Below the pieces are notes generated by a model. It made no database searches. It was given only the letters and a program-made list of their open reading frames with translations, and was not told the DNA's origin. From Luteitalea pratensis (lineage in GTDB: Bacteria > Acidobacteriota > Vicinamibacteria > Vicinamibacterales > Vicinamibacteraceae): DNA of 64,000 nucleotides. A program made the position numbers and the translations under genes. How positions within the stretch are numbered: position 1 is the stretch's first letter; every line of letters begins with the position of its first letter. Of this stretch, positions 10,391-20,874 are shown piece by piece. The stretch spans positions 3,073,001-3,137,000 of the forward strand of contig NZ_CP015136.1 in assembly GCF_001618865.1 (NCBI RefSeq), read 5' to 3'.

Positions 10391-11308
10391 ATGTCACCGC
10401 ATGACGAAGTGCGAGGGCGAGCAGAGAAGAGTCGTGTGAGAATTTCATCGATGGGTGCGGATATTCCGACGAGCTCTGCGGCCGGATCGCCGACCGATGA
10501 CGCACTGTTGTCGGCCGCGCGCCAGGGCGACAGCGCGGCGCTCGAGACGTTGCTCGTGCGATACCAACCGCACCTGTACCGGTTTGGCCTGACGATGTGC
10601 GGCAATGTAGAAGATGCCGGCGATGTCGCACAGGAGAGCCTCATCTCGATGGCTCGCTCCGTCCATGACTTCCGTGGCGACTCCTCGGTCTCCACCTGGC
10701 TGTACACGATGGCGCGCCGGTTCTGCATCAAGAAGCGGCGCCGCAGCAAGTTCGCGCCTACGCGAGAAGAGTCGCTGGACGCCCCGGCAACCGACGTTGC
10801 CCAACACCTCGCCGATCCGGGGCCGACGCCGGAGCAAACAGCAACCAACCGGGAACTTGCGACCGCTCTCGCGCAAGCCATCGCCACACTGGATCCCTCT
10901 CAGCGCGAAGTGTTGGTGCTGCGAGACGTCGAAGGGGTATCGGCGCCAGAAGTGGCCAAGATCCTGGGCGTCAGTGTCGCGGCCGTCAAGAGCCGACTGC
11001 ATCGGGCGAGGCTCACCGTCCGTGGGGAGCTTGCGCCGGCGCTGGGGCGGCCATCCATCGCATCACCACGCGGAGTGCTGTGTCCTGATGTCCTGACCCT
11101 CTTTTCACAACATCTCGAAGGCGAGATCGAGCCGGGCGTGTGCGCGGCGATGGAGGCCCATCTCGTGCAATGCCATCACTGCCGCGAGGCCTGCGAGACG
11201 CTGAAGCGCACGCTGGCGATCTGCCGTCAGTTGCCGACGCCGAACGTGCCGGCATCCCTGGTCGCGTCCGTCAAGACCGCCATTCATGCGTTCCTCAACC
11301 AGCGCTGA
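10391..11308 (+). CDS. ECF sigma factor with fused C-terminal zinc anti-sigma-like motif
   Basis: From the ATG at 10391 the protein has 305 residues. Sigma region 2 includes Y-R-F-G-L-T-M-C-G-N and D-A-G-D-V-A-Q-E-S-L. Sigma region 4 includes L-D-P-S-Q-R-E-V-L-V-L-R-D and S-A-P-E-V-A-K-I-L-G. After about residue 220 comes a segment not usual for ECF factors: L-F-S-Q-H-L-E-G-E-I and H-L-V-Q-C-H-H-C, which is the HX3CX2C zinc motif of anti-sigma domains. Sigma and its likely inhibitor are thus in one chain. An AGGGAGGAG lies 15 bases before this ATG and directly abuts a TTG at 10376, so either could be used. It is divergent from the efflux operon and may control it. Confidence 0.85.
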   Translation: MSPHDEVRGRAEKSRVRISSMGADIPTSSAAGSPTDDALLSAARQGDSAALETLLVRYQPHLYRFGLTMCGNVEDAGDVAQESLISMARSVHDFRGDSSVSTWLYTMARRFCIKKRRRSKFAPTREESLDAPATDVAQHLADPGPTPEQTATNRELATALAQAIATLDPSQREVLVLRDVEGVSAPEVAKILGVSVAAVKSRLHRARLTVRGELAPALGRPSIASPRGVLCPDVLTLFSQHLEGEIEPGVCAAMEAHLVQCHHCREACETLKRTLAICRQLPTPNVPASLVASVKTAIHAFLNQR

Positions 11309-11609
11309 CAGACCAGACGCAATGTGGTACAGCCTCTCCGGTGCGACGTGGTCGGACCGTGTGTTCCCGAGCGTCGCGACCATCGTGCTGAGGTCGCTGC
11401 CCCTGCTCTGGGAGTCTCGCATTGGCGCCGACGTGTTCGCCCGCACGGCCGCGCCCGTCGTCGGCGGGCTGTGTTCGTGCATGGTGCTCAGGTGCTGGTT
11501 CTTCCCGCGGAGTACACCATGGCGACGCAGTCAGGTTCGTTCGTCGATGGCAGCGCCGTTGGTGCTGATAGTTCCGCAATCCGATTAGCGTCGGCGCTGA
11601 CCGGTCACG
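11309..11609. other. Intergenic stretch without recognised gene
   Basis: Open frames exist on both strands, but none shows a recognisable domain, a fitting ribosome-binding site or the third-position GC pattern of its neighbours. Nothing further could be supported. Confidence 0.4.
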
Positions 11610-11663
11610 ATAGGCAGCAGGGGGGGCCGAGTCTTGGCGTCGAGGCACATCGCTGCTGCCTAT
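11610..11663. promoter_or_regulatory. 11-bp perfect inverted repeat before CorE-like sigma gene
   Basis: ATAGGCAGCAG at 11610-11620 and its exact complement CTGCTGCCTAT at 11653-11663 enclose a 32-base spacer. The right arm ends 9 bases before the ATG at 11673 and overlaps a TATACT sequence (11661-11666) that resembles a -10 box. A paired operator or an RNA hairpin masking the start region are both possible. No T-run follows, so it is not an ordinary terminator. Confidence 0.4.
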
Positions 11664-11672
11664 ACTGCCGAC

Positions 11673-12248
11673 ATGAAGGAGACCCGCAGCGCGGAGCCAG
11701 GTTCCGCGGACGACCGCTCGCGAATCGCCCAGGTGCTCGTCGAGAACCACCGGGCCTTCCTGCGGTTCCTAGAGCAGCGGGTTGGCGACCGGGCAGTCGC
11801 TGAAGACCTCTTGCAGGAGGCGTTCACGCGCAACCTGGACCGGCTGTCCGAGATGCCGGACGAAGGCCTGGTGCCGTGGTTCTATCGCGTGCTGCGGAAT
11901 GCCGCGATCGACCGCCATCGTCGCAAGGGCGTCGAGGAGCGGGCCTTGGCCGCGTTCGCGCAGGAACTGGTCGACGTGACCCAGCCTCCTGACGACCTGC
12001 ACCGCGAAATTTGCGCGTGCGTCGGGCGTCTGGCCAGGACCCTGAAACCGCAGTACGCCCAGGTGCTCCAGGCGGTTGATGTCGAGGACACCCCAGTCAA
12101 GGCATTCGCTGAATCGGCGGGTCTGACGCCGTCCAACGCCGGCGTTCGGCTTTTCCGGGCGCGAGTGGCGCTGCGGCGGCAGGTCGCGGCGTCCTGTGGC
12201 ACGTGCGCTGAGCACGGCTGCGTCGACTGTTCGTGCGCAAAACATTAG
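11673..12248 (+). CDS. ECF sigma factor with Cys-rich C-terminus (CorE-like)
   Basis: The 191-residue protein has sigma region 2 (E-D-L-L-Q-E-A-F-T-R-N and W-F-Y-R-V-L-R-N-A-A-I-D) and region 4 (V-L-Q-A-V-D-V-E-D and N-A-G-V-R-L-F-R-A-R). It ends in a short tail C-G-T-C-A-E-H-G-C-V-D-C-S-C-A-K-H with five Cys and two His. Cys-rich tails of this kind mark the CorE group, first described in Myxococcus xanthus, where the tail itself senses copper, cadmium or zinc and no anti-sigma partner is needed. The next gene, 62 bases downstream, is a copper P-type ATPase, in line with metal-triggered activation. The ATG at 11673 is preferred over upstream in-frame TTG codons. Metal specificity is unknown. 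Confidence 0.8.
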   Translation: MKETRSAEPGSADDRSRIAQVLVENHRAFLRFLEQRVGDRAVAEDLLQEAFTRNLDRLSEMPDEGLVPWFYRVLRNAAIDRHRRKGVEERALAAFAQELVDVTQPPDDLHREICACVGRLARTLKPQYAQVLQAVDVEDTPVKAFAESAGLTPSNAGVRLFRARVALRRQVAASCGTCAEHGCVDCSCAKH

Positions 12249-12310
12249 GGAACGGCACGTGTAATGAAACGGCCGCGGCTGCGTGAAGGAGGGTAGAAGG
12301 AGGTCGCCCA

Positions 12311-14713
<2,403 letters not shown>

Positions 14714-14734
14714 CGTCCCGAGCATGAGCGATCC

Positions 14735-14857
14735 CGGTTCACCCGGCTGTTGCTGTACTGGATCGACAATGAGGTCCATCATCGGGGCCAGGCGTACGTA
14801 TACCTGCGGGCGAATCGAGCCGCCGCCGTTTTACGACCGGAGCTGATCCATCGCTAG
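14735..14857 (+). pseudogene. DinB-family protein C-terminal relic
   Basis: The frame reads L-L-L-Y-W-I-D-N-E-V-H-H-R-G-Q followed by A-Y-V-Y-L-R-A-N-R and ends at TAG 14855-14857. The E-V-H-H-R-G-Q block is the conserved C-terminal metal-ligand helix of DinB/YfiT-like thiol-transferase-fold proteins. Nothing upstream matches the rest of the family; the copper ATPase stop lies just before. It is a short remnant. Confidence 0.6.
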
Positions 14858-14942
14858 CAGAGCCGGTTCACGCCATCGATAGACATGCGCTGTGTCAATC
14901 AGTTGTCCCGAATCAAGCCGCGAGCACGTCGGCGACGGTCGC

Positions 14943-14966
14943 GGCGAGTTCGAATCCCAGGCTGGT
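14943..14966. repeat. 24-bp dispersed repeat, copy 1
   Basis: The same 24 bases occur at 19125-19148 with one mismatch. The central TTCGAATCC looks like a tRNA T-loop, but the flanking bases do not pair, so no tRNA is called. Its origin is unknown. Confidence 0.5.
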
Positions 14967-15024
14967 GTTTCGTCGGCTGGCCGACGCCGACACGTTTCAG
15001 GACGCCTTTGGAGCGTGGCGGTCT

Positions 15025-15524
15025 TCAGGTTGCGCCGGGCATCTGTTTGCAATGGTGGCGAGTGTGCATCGCGCTATACCTCACGAGGTCTTCGACCGAC
15101 ACCGTACCGAAACCTGTGCTCACGAAGTGTTGGCCACTGGCGACCCGTCTACGACATTCCTGGTCGAACCTGGCGAACGCCCCTTCCAGGCGGACGCGCG
15201 CCTGAGCCGGCGTGGCCGGTCCGCTAGCAGGGTTCATCGCCTTGTGGGCCTTCCACCCAGTCGGAAACACGCCCTCCTTCAAGATCCGGTTGAAGTACAG
15301 TCTGAGCAGCGGGCGCAGGAAAGCGGGGGCATCGGGATCGACGACGGAGCCCCAGAAACGACGTTGGCCGCTTCTTCCAAGCCACGCGCCACATGCTCGA
15401 CTACCTGGCTCGGCGACCACTTCCCCGGCGCACACGGCGTAGTCCAAGTCGTCGCTGATCTCTCCGCAGCCGCGACAAGGTCGATGACGGCGGCGCGATT
15501 GGCCGCAAGCACATCATTGACACC
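15025..15524 (-). pseudogene. DinB/DUF1569-family protein, frameshifted
   Basis: Two overlapping minus-strand frames together give one protein. The first half (from about 15524) reads N-D-V-L-A-A-N-R-A-A-V and P-G-K-W-S-P-S-Q-V-V-E-H-V-A. The second half, in another frame to the stop at 15025, reads K-E-G-V-F-P-T-G-W-K-A and E-D-L-V-R-Y-S-A-M-H-T-R-H-H. The frames join at a run of five C on the minus strand (15325-15329), so one base was gained or lost there. The family is a four-helix bundle with His ligands. The single lesion in a homopolymer means a sequencing error cannot be excluded. Confidence 0.6.
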
Positions 15525-15684
15525 AGCCGTGGGACCTCCTGGGCGTGAACCGAAGGGCCGAACAGGGACCATGCGTGCTCTCGACGTCTCGGACAACGCC
15601 GCGTCGCCGCAGCCTTGCCGCGGAGGGGTTGCCAACCGAGCGCACCCGCACATGCTGGTGCCTCGGCACTGTTCCTGGCTGGTC

Positions 15685-16242
15685 TCAGAACAACAAAGGT
15701 GCCGACGTCGCTGTGTTACAGCCTTCCGTCACGCTGATCACCGTGCCATCGACGGGGTTGAGGTTCGTGATCGTGTTGGTTCCATCCCCGCTGAGATAGT
15801 AAGGCTCAACAAAATCAGGCGTGTCAGGATTGTCTCCCTGAATGAGGGTTGGATGGCTTGTCACTTCGGTGATTCTGACGTGCCGACCCAGATTGTCGAA
15901 ACTGTGGGAACGGAAGAACACGAGAAACGTGTGACCTCCCGTGCGCTCCCATATGCCGTGCCCCGCGCTTCGCGAGGCGGCCGGCGGCGGAGCGGGCGGG
16001 CCGCCGCCTTCGATCAGGACGCCGCCGTGCATGTAGGTGGTCATGCTCTGGACGGTTGCGATGACCGCAAACGGCGCAGGCGAGCAGGTCACGATCTTGA
16101 CCTGATTCAGCCAGGTGCCTTCGAGTGTTCCGCGGCCCTCTTCCTGCGTCGTTGCTCCGGAGCCCAGAACCGTGCTGCCTGCCAGCGTGAGCACGCCGAC
16201 CAGCGTCATACCGGAGATCCGAGTGAACCGTGTGGCTGTCAT
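15685..16242 (-). CDS. Secreted protein of unknown function
   Basis: From the ATG at 16242, with AAAGGA seven bases upstream, 185 residues are read. Residues 1-30 form a signal peptide ending near V-L-G-S-G-A. The mature part has G-T-L-E-G-T-W-L-N-Q-V, a pattern resembling small lipocalin-like or DUF-type periplasmic domains that open with G-x-W, a Pro-rich stretch (about 80-90), and T-F-L-V-F-F-R-S-H-S-F-D-N and S-G-D-G-T-N-T-I-T beta-strand-like segments. No catalytic motif is evident. The same frame stays open upstream, but that part is antisense to the regulator at 16477. It is divergent from that regulator, with 234 bases between them. Confidence 0.65.
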   Translation of the reverse strand: MTATRFTRISGMTLVGVLTLAGSTVLGSGATTQEEGRGTLEGTWLNQVKIVTCSPAPFAVIATVQSMTTYMHGGVLIEGGGPPAPPPAASRSAGHGIWERTGGHTFLVFFRSHSFDNLGRHVRITEVTSHPTLIQGDNPDTPDFVEPYYLSGDGTNTITNLNPVDGTVISVTEGCNTATSAPLLF

Positions 16243-16476
16243 GGCATGTCCTTTCGTGACGTCTTGTGTCGACGTCTCAACGCCCCGTCGGTGTTGGGCT
16301 CCAGTGGATCTGGAACGCAGCGCCGACGTGCGAACCATCTTCGGAGGCCGGACGGTCGTTTGACCATGGCGCGGTGCTGGAGAAAATCTGATGGTTTCCT
16401 GACTCGGAAAAGCGAAGATAGGGTGGAGGTTGCGGCCCTTTGAGGCTCTTGTACGAGACTCCGAGGCCACGCCCGG

Positions 16477-18576
16477 ATGCTGACTTCCGATTCCCCGGAC
16501 ATTTATCGGTTTGGTGACTACGAACTGGACGTCGGCGCCTACGAGCTGCGTCGGCACGGACGTCCCGTGCGGATCGAGCGGCAACCGATGGACCTGCTGT
16601 TGCTGCTCGTCCAACGGCGAGGCCAGCTCGTGTTGCGGAGTGAGATCGTCGATCGGCTCTGGGGCAAGGACGTCTTTGTCGACGTCGAGACGGGGGTGCA
16701 CTCGGCGATTCGCAAGGTCCGCCAGGCGCTGCGCGATTCGCCCGACGCGCCCAAGTTCGTGGAGACGGTGTCCGGCAAAGGCTACCGTTTCATCGCAACC
16801 GTAGAGGTCCATGGCGCGCCGGTCACGGCTGCCGGCCTGGCCAGGTCTCAGCCAGCGGCGGAGGCGACCGCATCCGATGCGGCTGTTGCGGGGCCCTCGC
16901 TTGTCGCGGCGAGCGCGCTCGCCGTCGGTGAGGCGCCGTTCGCGATCGCCACGGCGGCGGGTCTGCCGCGTCCTGTGGACGATGGCGACGCGATCGCGTC
17001 TGCCGCTGCGGCGGCCGTGGTCCATCCGGCCACCGAAGTCGAGCCTCCGGCGCCCCATCGCGCAGCGTTCCAGTACCGCGGCCTCGCATTCGGCCTGATG
17101 CTGGGCCTTCTGGTCGGCGTCCTCATCTGGGCGCGGACGCCACGCGACGCGGGTCCTCGTGCCTCGCCGCTGACGCTCGCCGTGCTGCCGTTCACCAACC
17201 TCAGTGGCGATCCCGCACGCGAGTACCTGGCCGAAGGCCTCGCTGAGGAGACGGCCACGTCCCTTGGGCAAATCGATCCAGAGCAGATGGGCGTGGTCGC
17301 CCGCAGCTCGACCAGGCGGTACAAGGGCACAACGAAGTCCGCAGCCGAGATCGGACGAGAACTCGCCGCCGACTACCTCGTCGAGAGCTCCCTTCAGGTC
17401 GAGGACAACCGGTTGCGCGTGACGTCCACGCTCGTGCGTGTGCGCGACCAGGTGCAGGTGTGGTCCCAGTCCTACGACCGCGAGCCGATGAGCCTGCTGA
17501 GCCTGCAGCACGAGTTGAGCACCGCCATCGCCGAGCAGATCCGTCTCCGGCTCTCCACCGGCCGCCTCGAGATACTGACGCGTCGACAGACCGTGAGCCC
17601 TGACGCGTATGACCTGTACCTGCGGGGGCGCAACTTCGAGAATCAGCGCACGCCGGTGACCAACCGCCGTGCAATCGAGTACTACACTCGAGCCACCGAA
17701 CTCGACCCAGACTACGCGCTGGCCTGGTCAGCGATCGCGCGGGCGCTCGCGGCCAGCATCATCAACAGCGACGCGTCGCCTTCCGCCGTGCTTGCCAGAG
17801 CTCGCGACGCGGCGGCACGGGCAGTCGCGACGGGTCCTGCCACAGCCGAGGCGCAGTCGGCGCTCGCGTACCTGCAGTGGTGTTGCGAGTGGGAGTGGCC
17901 GGCGGCGGAAGCGAGCTTTCGACGTGCGCTGACACTCGACCCCGGAGCGGCGCACACACACCTGACTCTCGGACACGTGCTGTCGCAGATGGGCCGCCAC
18001 GGCGAGGCGCAGCGCTCGACGCGCCGCGCACGCGAGCTCGATCCGCTCTCGGCGATCATGCCCGGGCTGTCGTCGCAGGTCGCGTTCCAGGCGCGCGACT
18101 ATCGCGCGGCGCTCGACTACGCGCAGCAAGCCATCGTCCTCGACCCGGAACTCTGGATAGGCCACATGGCGCGAGGACAAGCGCTGGAGCAGCTGGGCGA
18201 GCACGCGTCGGCGCTGGAGGCGTTGACCACTGCGGCCAGGTTCTCTGGTGAGAACAGCAAGCCTCTCTCCCTGCGGGCGTACATCCTGGCGAAGACTGGC
18301 CGGGCTGACGAGGCGCGCGCGATGCTCCGGACGCTCGAAGCCGTCTCCAAGACCAGGTACGTACCTCCATACGCGATGGCCCTGATCAACGCAGGCCTCG
18401 CGCAGCGAGAATCCGCCTTTGTCTGGCTCGAGCGTGCCTACGATGCGCGCGATATGCACCTGATCTATCTGCCGGTGGACCCGAAATGGGATGCTTACCG
18501 CGCCGATCCTCGTTTCGAAGCGCTGATCGTGCGCTGTGGCTTCAGGCGAACCGCGAGCCCGACCCCTTCGCAGTAG
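16477..18576 (+). CDS. Membrane-bound winged-helix regulator with TolB/FlgO-like domain and TPRs
   Basis: The 699-residue protein has an OmpR/PhoB-type winged helix at residues 10-108 (F-G-D-Y-E-L-D-V-G-A-Y-E-L-R and G-K-G-Y-R-F-I-A-T), an Ala-rich linker, and one membrane helix at about 200-217. A domain starting L-A-V-L-P-F-T-N-L-S-G-D follows (about 230-350), and then TPR units up to the C-terminus. This layout resembles CadC-like one-component regulators, in which the DNA-binding domain is cytoplasmic and the sensor is outside. Acidobacteria carry many copies. The stimulus is unknown. It is divergent from the secreted-protein gene at 15685-16242, which is a natural candidate target. A 69-bp piece of this gene is duplicated at 45966. 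Confidence 0.85.
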   Translation: MLTSDSPDIYRFGDYELDVGAYELRRHGRPVRIERQPMDLLLLLVQRRGQLVLRSEIVDRLWGKDVFVDVETGVHSAIRKVRQALRDSPDAPKFVETVSGKGYRFIATVEVHGAPVTAAGLARSQPAAEATASDAAVAGPSLVAASALAVGEAPFAIATAAGLPRPVDDGDAIASAAAAAVVHPATEVEPPAPHRAAFQYRGLAFGLMLGLLVGVLIWARTPRDAGPRASPLTLAVLPFTNLSGDPAREYLAEGLAEETATSLGQIDPEQMGVVARSSTRRYKGTTKSAAEIGRELAADYLVESSLQVEDNRLRVTSTLVRVRDQVQVWSQSYDREPMSLLSLQHELSTAIAEQIRLRLSTGRLEILTRRQTVSPDAYDLYLRGRNFENQRTPVTNRRAIEYYTRATELDPDYALAWSAIARALAASIINSDASPSAVLARARDAAARAVATGPATAEAQSALAYLQWCCEWEWPAAEASFRRALTLDPGAAHTHLTLGHVLSQMGRHGEAQRSTRRARELDPLSAIMPGLSSQVAFQARDYRAALDYAQQAIVLDPELWIGHMARGQALEQLGEHASALEALTTAARFSGENSKPLSLRAYILAKTGRADEARAMLRTLEAVSKTRYVPPYAMALINAGLAQRESAFVWLERAYDARDMHLIYLPVDPKWDAYRADPRFEALIVRCGFRRTASPTPSQ

Positions 18577-18729
18577 AGAGCCGGGCAGACGGTGATGCCC
18601 GACTGGAGGCTGGCAAGGGCATGGATCGCGCGCGAGCTGCTGCGCGCCGACAAGGGTTGACCGACGGCACGACGCGCGCACGGTGACGATCTCGCGTGAC
18701 CGACATCGCGCACACGAACACGGAGTCGA
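18577..18729. other. Intergenic stretch before IS relic
   Basis: No gene or conserved motif is recognised between the regulator stop and the IS-derived sequence that starts near 18730. Confidence 0.4.
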
Positions 18730-18878
18730 GGTGGTCGGGAGGCCGAGGCGAGCCCTGCGTGCGGCGTCCTGAATCGGATGACCGCGCTTGGCAGGCCCGA
18801 GTCGTTGGCGATTCAGTCGGTGACGAGGCCGCGAGTTGGGGGACCTGTGAGTCCGGTGCTGAGCCATGCACCAACGCC
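18730..18878 (+). mobile_element. IS5-family relic, right end
   Basis: The stretch matches the last 150 bases of the element at 36103-37188: the transposase C-terminus (E-A-S and V-L-N-R-M-T-A-L-G-R-P-E-S) and then the terminal repeat AGCCATGCACCAACGCC ending at 18878. No left end or other transposase part is present nearby. Confidence 0.75.
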
Positions 18879-19223
18879 CCTCATCGACACGCTGCGGTTG
18901 TGCCAGGGCGTCCGGGGCTGGGAGACCAGAAGGTCACGCTGCACGGATGAGCCAGCTGCGGAAATCGTCCCTAACACCCAGCCAATCACCTCAAGGCGCT
19001 CCAAGCTATTCTTTCACAAGCATTTGGCGGGATCGATCCCTCGTGCTCCCTTCCGTGCCTGATCGGAGTCGAGACCGCAGGATCTGGCTGACATCCCACG
19101 ATGTCAGTGGGTTGGCGCGACGAAGGCGAGTTCGAGTCCCAGGCTGGTCTCGCTGGCTCCTGGCTCGATCGCGTGGCGTGCCGGCGGCCACAGACATTGC
19201 TAAACTCTGTTATTGAGGATGCC
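18879..19223. other. Non-coding stretch before parDE
   Basis: Apart from the 24-bp dispersed repeat at 19125-19148, nothing was recognised here. The last 30 bases should contain the parDE promoter; they are AT-richer than the surroundings. Confidence 0.4.
19125..19148. repeat. 24-bp dispersed repeat, copy 2
   Basis: It matches 14943-14966 at 23 of 24 positions. Both copies are oriented alike and lie in non-coding sequence upstream of other genes. Confidence 0.5.
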
Positions 19224-19478
19224 ATGAACGTGTCATTGACGGCTGAGCTGGAACAATTCGTCGACGCCAAGGTCGAGAGCGGTCTCTACAACAATGCCAG
19301 CGAGGTCGTGAGGGAGGGCCTTCGCCTGTTGAAGGAGCAGGACGAGGTCCGGCTCCGCTGGCGCGAGCAGATCGAACGAGGCTGGCTGGAGGCGCAGGCT
19401 GGGCGCCTGGTTGATGGCCCAGCCGCGTTGACGCGCATCAAACAGCGCCTGTCGACTCGTTCGAAGAAGCGCGCGTGA
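19224..19478 (+). CDS. parD: ParD-type antitoxin
   Basis: The 84-residue protein opens with M-N-V-S-L-T-A-E-L-E-Q-F-V-D, a ribbon strand followed by a helix. It continues with Y-N-N-A-S-E-V-V-R-E-G-L-R-L-L-K, the conserved ParD/CC2985 block, and ends in a charged flexible tail that would wrap the toxin. It should dimerise as a ribbon-helix-helix repressor of its own operon and neutralise ParE. TGAGGA lies a few bases before the ATG. The frame is open upstream, but that part has no motif. It overlaps the toxin start by 4 bases, the usual antitoxin-first arrangement. Confidence 0.88.
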   Translation: MNVSLTAELEQFVDAKVESGLYNNASEVVREGLRLLKEQDEVRLRWREQIERGWLEAQAGRLVDGPAALTRIKQRLSTRSKKRA

Positions 19479-19777
19479 GCCAGGCGTACCGTCTTACGGC
19501 GCAGGCCGAGGCGGATGTCGCGGCCATCGCTGATTTCATTGCCGCTGACAGTATCGACGTGGCGCTGAAGGTCGTGCTCGCACTGGAGGACACGTTCGTC
19601 CTGGTGGCGACGCAGCCAGGCATTGGCCACGCCCGTGAGGATCTGACGAACCGTCCTCTCAAGTTCTGGAGCGTCTACTCCTACCTGGTCGTGTACGACC
19701 CCGCCAGTGAGCCGCTGACGGTTGTGGCCGTCCTGCACGGCGCACGCGACGTGGCGAACATCCTGAAGGACATCTGA
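19475..19777 (+). CDS. parE: ParE/RelE-family toxin
   Basis: The protein has 100 residues and starts at GTG 19475 inside the antitoxin stop (GTGA overlap). Family blocks are Y-R-L-T-A-Q-A-E-A-D-V-A-A-I near the N-terminus, a P-G-I-G-H-A-R-E-D-L loop, F-W-S-V-Y-S-Y-L-V-V-Y, and A-V-L-H-G-A-R-D-V-A-N-I-L at the C-terminus. The H-G-x-R-D ending is typical of ParE proteins, whose characterised members inhibit DNA gyrase. It appears intact in frame, so the pair may be functional and may help retain this relic-rich region. Confidence 0.88.
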   Translation: MSQAYRLTAQAEADVAAIADFIAADSIDVALKVVLALEDTFVLVATQPGIGHAREDLTNRPLKFWSVYSYLVVYDPASEPLTVVAVLHGARDVANILKDI

Positions 19778-19856
19778 GCGACGGACCGCCGCGTGGGCAA
19801 CTCCACATCAGCAGGCGGTCTCGTGTCCGGTACTGGAATTCGGCGCGCCATGGGCG

Positions 19857-20292
19857 ATGAAACCGACGAGATTCGGCCGAGCACTCGATGCCATGAATGC
19901 GGCATGGCGCGAGCGTCGCTTCACGGACCTAGCCGCGTGCTTCGACGAGCAGGTTGTCATGCGCGGACCTGGTCTGGTCGAACTCGCTCGCGGACGGGAC
20001 GCCCTCGTCAAGAGCTACGCCGACTTCATGACGAGATCGGATATCACTGAGTACGTGGAATCGAGGCATGCCGTCGACCGACGGGGCGATACAGCGGTTG
20101 CGCGTTTCGACTGGTCGATGGTGTGGATCCAGAACGGCAAGAGCGATCGCGCGTCAGGCCAGGACCTGTACGTATTTCAGCAGCGAGACCCGGTGGGTCG
20201 TTCTCGAGCGGGTCATGCTCTACTGCGCGCTGGGTAGCGACGTGGAGCCACGGACGCGAACGGTCGGGCGTGCGAGGCCCCTTGTGGCCTGA
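19857..20292 (+). pseudogene. SnoaL/NTF2-like protein, probably frameshifted
   Basis: Residues 1-110 read as a typical NTF2-like fold: A-M-N-A-A-W-R-E-R-R-F and A-A-C-F-D-E-Q-V-V-M, then F-D-W-S-M-V-W and D-L-Y-V-F. The last strand is expected to read R-W-V-V-L-E-R-V-M-L; it exists, but in another frame starting near 20190. One base was lost or gained in the GAGACCC area (20185-20192). The unshifted frame ends at 20237 with an unrelated tail. The fold serves many small enzymes and binding proteins; the role here is unknown. Confidence 0.55.
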
Positions 20293-20436
20293 AGATGGTT
20301 GTCCGAAAGACTTGCATACACATTTCGCACAACCTCACAACGGACCGGACTGGCAGATGACCGTTGGTCTATCAGTTGCGCGGGAGTATCGGTCACTATC
20401 GAACTCCTTCGAACCAAAATCGCGACAAGAGAGGAT
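20293..20436. other. Short gap without recognised feature
   Basis: The sequence is more AT-rich than its surroundings. No convincing open frame or relic was identified. Confidence 0.35.
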
Positions 20437-20715
20437 CATGCGCCGTTACCCGCATGTCTAAGCCGATCTGTCGAAGATCAGTGACGCGAACGCCTCTGTC
20501 CACGAGAGCAGTTCCACGACTACTTACGCAGCCGGATTCGCGCGAACGTGGGCGATCGATTGATGTTCGGTTCGGACGAGGCCGGACCAGGTGCCCTGGG
20601 ACCGAGCATCGACGGCATCACATCGACCACGGTCCTCAGCGACGGACAGAAGCGAGCCATCTTGTGTGAGAACGCGGCGCGATTCTTCCGGCTGACGGCG
20701 CGACCTCGGAAGTGA
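20437..20715 (+). pseudogene. Amidohydrolase C-terminal relic
   Basis: The plus strand reads R-Y-P-H-V, a TAA, then A-D-L-S-K-I. The expected family block is Y-P-H-V-Y-A-D-L-S, so a Tyr codon appears to have become a stop at about 20459. After a frame change near 20505 the text continues F-H-D-Y-L-R-S-R-I and then D-R-L-M-F-G-S-D-E-A-G, with the metal-ligand Asp block, and A-I-L-C-E-N-A-A-R-F-F to TGA 20713-20715. The N-terminal two thirds are missing. It belongs to the amidohydrolase-2 superfamily. Confidence 0.65.
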
Positions 20716-20874
20716 ACGCCGCGGAAGATGCGGCTTCTCGCGCCGCACGGATGAGTCCGATCACTGAACAACCCTCAATCGACGGTGATACCGCCGATTT
20801 GATCGAGGCGGTTCTAAGGGACCCGCCTCTACGCGGCTGTGACGGTGGCGACTGGGAACACCCCAACTGAATAC

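Noticed and set aside
14900-14970. Possible tRNA because of GAGTTCGAATCCC
   Set aside because: The bases beside the T-loop-like core do not pair, and no acceptor, D or anticodon arms could be drawn.
16243-17511. Upstream half of a 608-codon minus-strand frame ending at 15685
   Set aside because: This part is antisense to the winged-helix/TPR regulator and has no family pattern; only the part from 16242 has a signal peptide and ribosome site.
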